The notes under the pieces are model-generated. The model was not told the DNA's origin and made no database searches. It was given only the letters and a program-made list of their open reading frames with translations. DNA of 64,000 bases from Utricularia gibba. Its lineage: Eukaryota; Streptophyta; Magnoliopsida; Lamiales; Lentibulariaceae. Made by a program: the position numbers and the translations under genes. Location: assembly GCA_002189035.1 (NCBI GenBank), contig NEEC01000008.1, forward strand, positions 372,001 through 436,000, read 5' to 3'. Shown one piece after another: positions 10,619 to 20,808 of the stretch. Positions within the stretch are counted from its first letter, which is position 1; each line of letters begins with the position of its first letter.

Positions 10619-12102
10619 ATGACGACAACAGAACCTCCCATCCACGATTCGTCGCCTGTAGCGCTAATTGGAAAGAAGCCTCCGCTGCAAGGACCGATGG
10701 GTTTACCGACAGTTGCTACCGCCGCCGAATCAGTCGATAACGATGCTGAATCTGCGCTCCTGATCTCCCGCACAGCGGGCCCGCGAAAGATCCCACAAGA
10801 TTCCTTCAACTTTGCGTACATCATATACTTTACGCTGGGGACAGGGTACCTACTTCCCTGGAACGCGTTCATCACTGCCGTCGATTACTTTGCATACCTC
10901 TATCCCGATGCCTCCGTCGATCGCGTAATCGGCGTAGTTTATATGCTTGTGGGTCTGGCCTCTGTGACGCTGATAATTGGGTATGCTCACAAATCCAATG
11001 CCTTTTGGAGGATTAATGTGGGTTATGCGCTGTTTCTTGTAGCCCTATTAGGAGTGCCCTTGGTGGACTTGTTCTACGTCAAGGGTCAGGTTGGGGTGTA
11101 CGGTGGGTATTACCTGACGGTTGCTTTAGTGGATTGTGTGGTGTCGCTGATGGTTTGGTGCAGGGAGGTGTTGTGGGGAGTGCTGGGGAATTGCCCGTGA
11201 GATATATGCAAGCTGTGGTTGCTGGAACGGCTGCTTCAGGTAATAACATTCTTTCTTTGTTGATTAGTTTTAGGTTAACAATTATTGCAAGCTGATCAGG
11301 TTAAACAGTTTGGATGTGTCTATGCTGTTGCATAAGAAGGGGTTTCCAATAGTCTCCCTTAATGTGTCCAGGTGTACTCGTGTCAGCACTCAGAGTTATA
11401 ACAAAGGCTGTATATCCTCATGATTCCCGTGGATTGAGACAAAGTGCAAACCTTTATTTCATCGTCAGTATTGTCATGATGGTATTGAACATAGTTTTTT
11501 ACAATGCGGCGCATAAACTTCCTGTCATCAAGTATTACAGTGATCTGAAATCTGAGGCTGTAAGTTGCGAGAAAGAACAGAAAGGTGAAATTACTGGAAG
11601 AGTTTGGAGAGCAACCTTGTGGGAAATTGTGAGGGCTGTAAAATGGTATGGGCTTAGCATCCTGATAATATATGTGGTGACATTGGCTATCTTTCCTGGA
11701 TCACTTACAGAAGATGTGCATTCTGATTATCTTGGGGACTGGTATCCGATCATTATAATTTCAGCATACAACGTGTTTGATCTGGTTGGGAAGTCTTTGA
11801 CTCCAGTTTACCTTGTACAGAATTCCAAAGTTGCCATTGTTTCCTCTTTTGCAAGGTTGCTGTTTTTCCCTCTCTTCTATCTTTGCTTGCATGGTCCAGA
11901 GTTCCTTGGAACAGAGGTCCCGGTTGTGCTGTTGTCTTGTCTTCTAGGCCTCACCAATGGTTACCTTTCTAGCGTGTTGTTTATTTTGACCCCCAAATCG
12001 GTTCCATTGCAACATGCTGAGACTGCAGGAATCGTGCTCGTTCTGTACATGCTTGTTGGCCTAGCAGCTGGTTCGGTGATTTCCTGGTTCTGGGTCCTGT
12101 AG
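10619..12102 (+). CDS. Equilibrative nucleoside transporter (ENT1-like), frameshift in exon 1
   Basis: Two exons, 10619-11239 and 11372-12102. The protein is a multi-pass membrane transporter of the SLC29/ENT family that moves nucleosides (in plants often proton-coupled) across the plasma or vacuolar membrane. Exon 1 starts MTTTEPP, then 'AYIIYFTLGTGYLLPWNAFITAVDYF', the ENT signature PWN in TM1. Exon 2 has 'YNAAHKLPVIKYY', 'GDWYPIIIISAYNVFDLVGKSL' and the C-terminal 'AGIVLVLYMLVGLAAGSVISWFWVL'. Around 11144-11148 one base is missing: upstream reads in one frame up to 'VDCVVS', downstream 'DGLVQGGVVGSAGELPVRYMQAVVAGTAAS' is in another. With that base the gene gives 450 residues, the length I recall for Arabidopsis ENT1. 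The start at 10619 is chosen because the MTTT N-terminus matches that protein. Confidence 0.9.
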
Positions 12103-12473
12103 ATACTAATGTTCTCTACCCAAGGCCAATGCTCCTTCCTATCTCTCGCTATGCACGTGGCTTGTCAATTCAATCAACCGCGGGTTGTATAATGTTGAAT
12201 TGTTATGTAACATTTGGCGATGAGATATTCTTTCTGTTATCTGAATCCTCATTGTAATTCTTGAGATGGGATGCAATGCATCCTTGAACTTGCCATGCTA
12301 TTTCAGTTACCATTAAGCCTGTTTTTTTTTCATCTGCATATTGGCGGCTGCATCTGCTATTGGAAGCAGTGCAGGGGTGATCATGCCAACTTGATTTTAG
12401 TTCTTTGTATGGTTGAAAAATCAACCGCAAAATTATGATCAAGATTTTTTTTAAGTCAAGACATGCAAGAGAA
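12103..12473. other. ENT 3' UTR and spacer
   Basis: The ENT 3' untranslated region, followed by AT-rich spacer up to the point where similarity to the RlmN gene begins. Nothing else is recognisable. Confidence 0.5.
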
Positions 12474-13439
12474 CAGTGTATGGTTATGTTTGAAAACTGA
12501 GTGCTTCTTGAAACTTGGGATGCACTTTAAGTAGAGGAAGCCTGATCATCACCTCGGCTGAGTCGAAGGAAAACAATGCATCCGGATTCTGGTAGCATGT
12601 TGCGGAATTCAATCATTTTATCATACGGGGTGTGGGCTTGAAGCGTGATCCACAATGAGGGTTGAAGGAGATGAGTGTTATGAATCTCCTGTGAACTAGA
12701 GCTCTGAGCTCGTGTAACAGGTCGGTTGCATATGAAATCCTCCACTCCTCCACGATTAGTTTTCTGAACGCAGTTTTCTTCAGATTATCTATCGTAGAAT
12801 AAGTACTAGAAGATTACAATACTCAAACAGGCACTTTCAAGGATTGTCCTGACTGAAACATGCAAAAGCTTTTGTAGAGAGAGGTGGAGGCGTGCACATA
12901 TAACCATTCACACAGCATACAAAAAGATGGGGACCCCATGACTATAGGCCCATAACCAGCCTAAAACTTCATCATTACAAGACAACTTAATGCGCATCCA
13001 ACAATTCCCAGCTCATGTTGATCTCAATTTCTTTGCCGGTAACAGATAGCTTCCTTGTTCGACGGTGAGTTCCTCATAATATGTTTGATCTTGCAGGGAA
13101 TGCCTTGGACAAGATCCATCAGCCTTTTGGCATCTTCGACGCTGCGAAAACCATGAAACAAGTGCTGTATGAAACCCTATCATTGACTCCGGCAAGCATC
13201 ACGTACTCGAAAAGGACCTTGTAATTGCGTTTTGCGCGAAGTTCCTCTCGGAGTGTGTTGAGAAGGAGCTCAAGGTTGTATTTCCGATTGATGGGCATGA
13301 TCCATTTCGGAACCTGCAAAGCAGGAACTTCAAGAAGAGTAATGACAGGAGAAAGCAGCAGAAACGAGCACCTCATCGCTTGTAGCGTTTAGACCAACGG
13401 CCAAAGGCGCAGCTAGATTCCTTGAGGAATCTTATCATC
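12474..13439 (-). pseudogene. Partial, broken duplicate of the RlmN-like gene
   Basis: This block matches 18706-19383, the last exons and introns of the intact RlmN-like gene, in the same orientation. Introns are retained, so it is a DNA duplicate rather than a retrocopy. It covers only the C-terminal third: '[42 protein letters not shown]' (13376-13119) and '[24 protein letters not shown]' (about 12620-12540). It is damaged: about 40 bases encoding 'MAACGQLG...' are missing near 12540, about 75 bases are lost from the intron near 13160, and a ~407-base unrelated stretch (12676-13082) interrupts the last exon. Similarity stops abruptly at 13439 in the middle of what is an exon in the parent. 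The CxxxCxxC cluster exon is absent, so no active enzyme can be made. Confidence 0.88.
12676..13082. other. ~407-bp insertion in the RlmN pseudogene
   Basis: Absent from the parent gene, where the flanks (GGAGATGAG and GTTGATCTTGC) are contiguous. The insert codes for nothing recognisable and shows neither clear terminal inverted repeats nor a convincing target duplication. Origin unknown. Confidence 0.6.
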
Positions 13440-13900
13440 CACTTGTCAAAAAGAGCATGTTTATGAATTATGAAAAATGTAACATTTGGAATGATCTATA
13501 CCTATTGAATTTTAAAATAACATGCGGAACATTTGTAAGTGTTTTATTAATTGAGTTTTACACATACACAGAGGAAAATTTCTATTTGGTAGAATTTTGA
13601 TAAAATCTATTTTTTTCAAAATATTTAAAAGAATCTAAATAATGAATTTATTGTGTAGCTGATCTTTATTTATTAGTTAAATAATTTATATGTACTTGTG
13701 GAATTATCACTCAATTTGATTATGTTTTTATGAATTTTTTTAATAAATATTTTAATAAAATAGAAGCTGATTTTTTAATTCTTTTTTAAAATAAAAATCA
13801 TTTTTAATCTATGTTCTTTATTTGTATTTAATAATAAAAAATAATAATGATTTCAAATAGATTCTGATTATTATTTGATTTTCCCGTTTTTTGATTGTCT
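13440..13900. other. AT-rich low-complexity spacer
   Basis: Strongly A/T-rich sequence with runs of T and A and no open frame of note. No gene or element recognised. Confidence 0.6.
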
Positions 13901-13904
13901 TGCA

Positions 13905-14170
13905 GGGCGGCCCAAACGAACCACTAGCACGCGCACATGGGCTTCGATTCCAACGATTGTCATTAACACTATGAAACCCAGTTATAATACTGGCTATAAA
14001 TACTCCTCCTATCGCGCTGTTGTCTTTCCAGATGAGCCCTAGCGGCTGAGAGGTTCACCTCCCGTTCGATTTCGATCGCCCGGCCTCGCGGTGGCGGATT
14101 GCCTGGCGTCTCCTCTTCGACGCTCGTAAAATTTGACAATGTGACATTTTATTCTTCACCAAAGGCGCCT
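13905..14170 (+). promoter_or_regulatory. Promoter-like block without a recognised gene
   Basis: GC content rises sharply. Motifs in order: GCGGCCCAAAC (site II-like, 13911), CATGGGCTTCG (13936), and CTATAAATACTCC (about 13994-14006), a good plant TATA box. A GC-rich stretch follows (14040-14130, GATCGCCCGGCCTCGCGG) and then AT-rich DNA. No open frame with family resemblance follows on the plus strand before the minus-strand NT-C2 gene ends at 14604. It may be a relic promoter with 5' UTR, or drive an RNA I cannot identify. Confidence 0.4.
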
Positions 14171-14441
14171 CTTTTTATTTTGTGTTTCGCAAGTTGTGTA
14201 TCTGAAGCTAACCTGATGAAAAAAGCAGAGATCCATCGCCATCTGTGGATGGACCTCTCGTATACCTCAGGGAGATAAACTCGTGCATTGTTGTTGGGTG
14301 AACCATCGGAGCTACTGCGTTGAACGATGGTTCAGTAAACGATGCAACATTGCTTCCGTTTGGCGTCTTTGTGATGCGAATTTGAGACCCTAACCGCCCG
14401 TTGCCACAGTGACACACGGCGCGTAAAACTAGGGCTTTCTG

Positions 14442-14549
14442 ATTGGGCTTCGAGCCACATCACCAATGAAAATGAGACGAGTGTCATTTTAACTCTTATT
14501 GGGCTTCGAACCACAGTACTAAAGCAAATGAGACGCGTGTTATTTTAAC
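14442..14549. repeat. Two-copy tandem repeat (~52 bp units)
   Basis: ATTGGGCTTCGA(G/A)CCACA ... AATGAGACG(A/C)GTGT(C/T)ATTTTAAC occurs at 14442-14493 and again at 14498-14549, head-to-tail, with a few substitutions. It lies in the presumed 3' flank of the minus-strand NT-C2 gene. Confidence 0.8.
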
Positions 14550-14603
14550 AAGTACCTGGTAGTTGCTAAATAATTAAAGCACGCATGTCGTCATCGTCAA
14601 CCC

Positions 14604-17600
14604 TCAGTCTTCCTCGTCATCTTTCCATACCTGTCGAAGTAGCGTATACCTAAGAATGCTTCTGCCGTGTTTCTCCTGAGGTATCAGGCTGAGCTTTTCT
14701 AGGCTGGACGTGTTCCCGTAGCTATCGGGGATGATGGAGGTTAACGGCGAATTGAGCTCATCCAGTTCGTCGTCGCTGTTGTGGGATTTCTTGAGAGTTG
14801 GAATTCTGCACGTTTTGAGCCCCTGGCCTCCTGCTTCGCCATCGCATGTCATCAAGACTGCTGCAGGAGGTGAGTATGTTGTGGGGCTTGCGTAGCATGG
14901 TATGCTTGTGATTGTGCTTCTCCCCGCAGGCTCCGGAGTTTCCTGAGTGAAGCCAAACAGCGGATCATTCACTTCGGGAAATGGCGTCATGAAGTGCTGG
15001 AGAAATGTACCTCTGAATCAAGTGCGGCGATCATGGATCTGGGGATGGGCTTGGGGAAGAAATCATCAGGGACGAAATTCTTCATGACCCGTTTTATGAC
15101 TTGAGGGCCTAAAAGTGGGCATACCTTTGCCAAGGAACAAAAGACAGTAATGGAGGACGTGTACATAGAGGCAATGTTCAAATGAGACTAACTAACCTCT
15201 TTGCGGGCGGAGGCATCTGCAAGCATATCAAAAGGTAGCATCATGAGATCGCTGAGTGCATGGAGGAGACGAAATGCCTTGAAAGATGACTTGGGCTCTA
15301 CCCCGTCTCCATTTACCATGCCATCCTCAGATGGCCCGTCTTCCAAGCCAAACAAGTGAGAGAGCCATCTGGACCAGTTCCCTATCTGCAACACAGTGAT
15401 GGAAATGGAGTGTAAACATGGAAGCCCTCGAGGTGGAGGAACCCTGCTTGATTGACACTCACCACATTTTTCAACTGTGCGCCGGCAGTGAAGCTGGATT
15501 TCCCGGATGGAATTGGGAGGACATGGGGATCACTGATTGGATCAGAAACAGGATCAGTTGGCATCTCTTCGTCCGATTCACGGAGAATAGCATTGAACAT
15601 TGCTACATCAAGCCTGTCAACTAGCTGTTCCATAACCTGAAAAAGGGCATCAGTTCTCTGTTATTTTTCATCTTCATATACTCTCAAGTGATCATGACAC
15701 TCGCACTTACTAGCGCAACTAGTGAGGCCAAACATCCGCATTCATGTCCACTTGCCCGAACAGGACAAAGCCTTTCACATGAATCTTTGAAAGCTTTTTT
15801 CCACAACTCAATTGAGAAATTTCCTAGATCATAACAACCTGAACTACTATGTCTCCTTATACGAGTTTTCCTTGCTGCAGTGTCCATGGCCAAAGGGTTC
15901 AGCTTTACAACCATGGGCTGCATGTGCGGTGTGAATGTCTACAAGAAAAATAAACATCAATGAACAAATGAGCGCAATGATGTGAAAGAACCTTCATGAG
16001 TAGCAAACGAATGCACAACAAACCTGCCACCAAATGGACTCCACTACTCGAGAAAACAGCCAAGATTCAACATTTTCTAGTGCAATAATGAAGGTCGAGG
16101 TGGCCTCCCAGTCATCAGGTTCCGCAAGAGATTCAGAGTTCTTTGCTTGTGCTGCATTTTGGCTTATGAGAGCCCTCAGCATAATTGCATTTGATAGCCA
16201 GAATGTCAACCTGCAAAAAGTATATTAATTAAAAACTGGTTCCTGACTCGAAAAATGAAATGAATCTTGCAATGAGTGACAATGTAGGCATATACCTAGG
16301 GACATCATTTCCGCAGGCCCTGGAGACAAGAATCAAACCAGATACAGCAGCTCTTGCTGCGCTTGCTCGTTTAGCTTGAGACCCTTCGCCGTGAAAACTA
16401 TTGTAAAATCTACACAGCCTTCTAGCAGGGGAATGAACCTTATTTCCAGAGCTTGAATGCTCTGAAACTGTAGAATACAATGCCAACTCAATTGCGGCAG
16501 CTTCTCTCAACTCTTCCTCCAGCATCTTGGCCCTCGCCTTCCATTCGTTTGGTTCTTTCCATTCATTGACATTCGTTTCCGAGCTATTCACCATGTCAAT
16601 GTGTATTGCTTCTATCCCGCTGTGAATATCCGCTGCGTTCTCGATTGCATCATCAATTCGGACAGACATTCCATGCGTTAGCTGAGCTTTTTCACTGCCA
16701 CTGACTGATGAAATCCCAGGTACTTTATTCGAGGAGACGGGAGAATCTGCCGTTTTCTTTTCAAAGCCCCCCCTTCGTAAATCAGGCAAAGGGATTGACT
16801 TGGAGTTAATAGCATCTTTAACACCTAGAATGGCATCAAACTTTGTTAAGGCTTTTTCTTCTGCAGTCTGTCGAGTATCTTCATGATATTCATGCTTGTT
16901 AGATATCATGTTTTGAGCAGTAGTTTTCCGCATAGATCTTGGCATAAAGCAGCTAAGTTTCCCATCAATATCCCGGAAGCTCATTGATGAGAAAGATCTG
17001 GGTGAGGAAGCAGGAGTTTTCCGATGGACGAACGACATGCTTCGTTCAGACAAGTTAGATGAAGAAACATGGCTACTCGATGCCTCCACCCCTGTACCAT
17101 CTGATGCATTAGCCACCGAAGATATTATTTTCTCGTTTAGCTCATCAGCAAAAGAATCTGCTCTAGCGTCCCCACCAACATTCTGCATCACAGTTGCCAA
17201 TTACTACACCGGAAACGGCATTCACAGGGGAGGGAAAATGGAACTTCAAGAAAAAATAAAATAAAATCTCGCACTATGGATCATCGAAATGCACATGCAG
17301 CATCCCTTCACGTACCTTCTCGCTGAGGGGGATGAACCCAGTGGGTACTCGATCGTCGATGACCTCGTTGATGAATGAGAAGATGCATCTTCATCTGTAC
17401 AGGAGGCAAATTCAGTATCCTCATTGTCCAAAGAGGCTTCTTTTGATAAGCTACCGCTGGTTGAAGGCTTACATCCATCTCCCACAACAGGCTCTAGACT
17501 AATGGACAGAGCAGGTTGCAGTGAACCATTAGATTTCTTCTTCAACTTTATGGGAGCACTTACAGTGACCGTCTCATCCATCGACACATGATCCGCAAGA

Positions 17601-17935
17601 TTTATTACAAATGCTCCCAAGAGTTGTCCTTCAGCCTTGTCCTTACGAGGCTCAAACAAGCTAAACTCCAAATAGTTCTTCCGGAACCTATTATTCTTCT
17701 CTCGCTTGAGAGACAAAGGCAGCATGAACGACTCATTAAACCCAATACTGTCATCACCAACAACGGACTGAAAGGACCCTGAGTTTTGAGGACCATTTTT
17801 CCATTGCAACAAAACCGTTTGCTCTGATCTCAAGGAATCAGATGGTGGCCATGGCCTAATCTCTCGTACGTGGACAATGTAATCAAGTTTAACAGTAGCG
17901 CCCCTTTTGTGCTTCAACTTCATCCCAAGAACCAT
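14604..17935 (-). CDS. NT-C2 (EEIG1/EHBP1 N-terminal) domain protein, At3g01810-like
   Basis: Exons on the minus strand: 17935-17316, 17182-16296, 16210-16024, 15938-15711, 15636-15463, 15385-15197, 15124-15011, 14996-14604. Residues 1-150 form the NT-C2 domain ('VHVREIRPWPPSDSLRSEQTVLLQWKNG' ... 'FNESFMLPLSL' ... 'LLGAFVINLADH'), a lipid- or membrane-contacting C2-like fold. A long Ser-rich linker follows, then a helical C-terminal half ('LTFWLSNAIMLRALISQ', 'WQ', 'FSIELWKKAFKDSCERLCPVRASGHECGCLASL', 'VIKRVMKNFVPDDFFPKPIP') that in plant relatives is described as dilute/EEIG-like. Exons 2-8 are in perfect phase, but exon 1 ends in phase 2 (donor AG|GTACGTG) while exon 2 starts in phase 0, so one base or a microexon is missing near the junction. 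The molecular role is unknown; related plant proteins have been linked to plastid or nuclear positioning. Confidence 0.8.
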
Positions 17936-18334
17936 TGGTTAACTAAAAATAGTATCCAAGAACTGGGAAACATCCCAAAGCATCAGACAGGATACTCTAG
18001 ACACGGCTGGATACAAAAAAAAAATCTGAAACAGGAAGCACAACTGAAAAATGCAAAGATCAACACCACGAAATAGGAAAAGAAGAAGCATGTAGTCTGA
18101 TTGGCCTGGAAGAAACCAGAAAACTGGGACTGCAATTCAAGAAAAGGTGACAGCCTTTTCTTTTATACATACAGACGAGTGTGAATAGAGATTCTTTCAA
18201 TCCCATCTGCATTGATATGATAGCTGCCTCTTTCTCGCCAACTATCATGGACCAGAATTAACGAAATCACGAAGCGCGGTGGGGCTGAGGAGGTTGATGC
18301 CTAGGAAGCACCCATCCACTTCCACATCGCAAAT

Positions 18335-18691
18335 TGTTCCCTGTCTTCATGCCGAGGACACTGACCTTCTCCATCGCGTGAGCAAATGCTTGGAAGAAAG
18401 CAATTTGATCCTTGGCGTACAGATCCACGAACGGCTTCGTTCTCTCATCGAACACCATAGCGTGATCGCTCGCAAGCAACGCCACGCCTCTCTGCATAAG
18501 ATCTCTTAATTACCGATTGTACATGTTCTGCAGTGTCTAGATTTTCATTGATATTAATATTATTCATTTTTTTTTACCTGATTCTTTTATGCATAGGAAC
18601 TGTTTTTGCAAGGAAACTCAATTGATGATGGAGTGCGTGCATTGATTTCTGGGTTATCTCATCACAAGGGCAAGTCTTCTGAAGAAACCAA
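18335..18691. pseudogene. Mosaic patch: peroxidase 3' piece joined to LRR-gene intron 9/exon 10
   Basis: 18335-18495 matches the peroxidase gene at about 3552-3713 (mid-90s percent by eye; same + orientation), so on the minus strand it reads 'MQRGVALLASDHAMVFDERTKPFVDLYAKDQ'-type peroxidase sequence without a stop. It joins directly to 18497-18691, which matches LRR-gene positions 7017-7222: end of intron 9, exon 10 (with a few bases lost, so out of frame) and the GC donor of intron 10. 15 bases later begins the 3' flank of the intact RlmN-like gene. Neither piece can function. The peroxidase part runs out of similarity below 18335. Confidence 0.88.
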
Positions 18692-18715
18692 TTGCACATG
18701 TTTTACAGTGTATGA

Positions 18716-20808
18716 TCATGTTTGAAAACTGAGTGCTTCTTGAAACTTGTGAGGCACTTTAAGAAGAGGCGCCTGAAAATCCCCAGGGCTACCGAGCTGG
18801 CCACATGCGGCCATCTGATCATCACCTCGGCTGAGGCGAAGGAACACAATGCATCCGGATTCCGCTAGCGTGTTGCGGAATTCGATCATTTTCTCATCTG
18901 GAGTGGGCTTGAAGCGTGATCCACAATGAGGGTTGAAGGAGATGAGGTTGATCTTGCAGGGAATGCCTTGGACAAGATCGATCAGCCTTTTGGCGTCTTC
19001 GAGGCTGCGAAAACGATGAAACAAGTGCTGAAAGCAGTATGAAACCCTGTTGACTCGACAGGGGTTTGGGTTAAGGGGCTACTTGAGTGGCGCAAACAGA
19101 TGGTGCATACCTGTCATTGACTCCGGCAAGCATCACGTACTCGAAAAGGACCTTGTAATTGCGTTTTGTGCAAAGTTCCTCTCTGAGTGTGCCGAGAAGG
19201 AGCTCAAGGTTGTATTTCCGATTAATGGGCATGATCCAGTTCCGAACCTGCAAACCAGGGGAGGGGACTTCAAGAAGAGCAATGACGTGACAGCAGAAGG
19301 CAGCAGAAACGAGCACCTCATCGTTTGTAGCGTTTAGACTAACGGCCAAAGCGCAGGTTGATTCCTTGAGGAATCTTATCATCTGTGGAACAAGCCCACT
19401 CGTCGAAACCGTGACTTTTCGAGGACTAAACTGAAGCCCCTGCTCGTCCACCATGATATCGGCAGCTCTTAGAACATTCTCGATGTTTTGAAGTGGCTCG
19501 CCCATCCCCTACAACCAGGTTTTCTAATGGCCAAGTTTCGAAAAACCACCAGCCTGTGGAAAAAGAAGTCGTTTTTACCATAAAGACCACATTGGTCATG
19601 GAGCCTATCTCATGTGAAAGCAAGCGTCTTGCACACACAGCCTGCTCTACTATCTCTGCAGCAGACAAGCTCCTTCTCAGTCCCATTCTGTGCAACGGAA
19701 CAAACATGTTAACAACAAGATGATTTCTCGAAGAAAAAAAGTTGCCCTGCGTTCATACAACGGTCTACTTGCCTTCCGGTATAGCAAAACTGACAGTTCA
19801 TCGCACAGCCTACTTGACTAGAAACGCAGATCGTATTCCGGCCCATCCGGCAGGGGATGATGACAGTCTCTATAACCAGTCCATCTTCCAGTGTGAATAA
19901 CATCTGTTGCCTCCTGTGACTCACAAATGAATGTGACGGTTCCCAGTAGAGCACACAAGTAAGCCATCCAAACTCTTCACTCGTAAAAAAACATCCCTTT
20001 TTTGAAATCTGTAGAATCTCAAAAGGAGGAAGGCTGTCACCTTTCTGGTTCCATCAGATGATGTAGTAATGTCCTTCAAACGCAACGCCTTGAATTCAGC
20101 ACTCTCAGCCAGCATCACCTTAAAGTCCTTGTTCAGACCTGCCCACCGCGCGAGTGAACACAAGATCAGATTTCACTGCATAGATGAAGAGCTATGTCAC
20201 CTTGCAATTCTTCATGTGAATCAGCCCAGATATCATTCCCATATAGGCGCTTCCATAACATCAAAGCCTGCCCAGGCCTGAAACCACGAGAACGAACCCA
20301 TTCCTGCCCAACATCTCAGGCGTAAGCATTAAGACTCCAAAGATTGGTTAGGGATGGAATAAGAAAAAGGGGATGATGATTACCTCCAATTCATGGTATC
20401 GCATACCCTTCAAGACAACTTTACGACCTAAAACCCAGGTAAACGAAAAAAAAAAAAAAAAGAAAATGAAACGAAAGAGGTAGATCCAAACTGAAAACAC
20501 AAATCCACAAGCAGCAGGGGAAATTGTTACTTACCCGACGACAGAGGAGGAGCCGAGGAACATCGCCGGATGGTGGAGGGAAAAGGGCGACAGCGAGTGG
20601 AGATACTCGAGACCATGGACAAATTCAGGGTTGAAAACGAATCGACGAGACGAAGAGAGGAAGAGAAAACATCGAGTTTGTGGTTTAAGCGTCGAAAGGA
20701 AGAAAATTCCAGCTGTTGTTGCCTCCTCATCAATCGACGGAGGCTCAACTTCATCTCCATTGCGGCGGCGCACGTTCCCAGTCCACACCCCGTCGGAATA
20801 CCTGCCAT
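18716..20808 (-). CDS. RlmN-like radical SAM enzyme (23S rRNA/tRNA A2-methyltransferase family), probably plastid
   Basis: Nine exons on the minus strand, 20808-20535, 20427-20384, 20303-20201, 20138-20041, 19903-19773, 19687-19579, 19508-19317, 19247-19111 and 19004-18716, sum to 1377 bases (458 residues) with all phases consistent. The N-terminal ~90 residues are basic and Ser-rich, a probable plastid or mitochondrial targeting peptide; an internal Met in the same frame could also start it. Then come '[17 protein letters not shown]', '[33 protein letters not shown]' with the CxxxCxxC that binds the 4Fe-4S cluster, '[15 protein letters not shown]', '[16 protein letters not shown]', '[13 protein letters not shown]', and the C-terminal 'CGSRFKPT' and '[22 protein letters not shown]' with the second catalytic Cys. 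By family it methylates C2 of adenosine in rRNA or tRNA. Intron 5 is GC-AG. A broken partial copy lies at 12474-13439. Confidence 0.92.
19688..19772 (-). other. GC-AG intron (RlmN-like gene intron 5)
   Basis: The exon ends CCGGAAG, the intron starts GCAAGTAG and ends TTGCACAG. Splicing gives '[12 protein letters not shown]', the conserved stretch just after the FeS motif. No GT donor gives this. Confidence 0.85.

Noticed and set aside
14031-14130. C/D-box snoRNA or tRNA near the orphan promoter
   Set aside because: GATGAG and CTGA-like boxes are only about 10 bases apart, and GTTCGATTTC fails the tRNA B-box pattern.
6982-18495. Helitron capture as the source of the mosaic patch
   Set aside because: I saw no TC start or CTRR end with a preceding hairpin around 18279-18716, and pieces come from genes within 15 kb, which fits local repair better.
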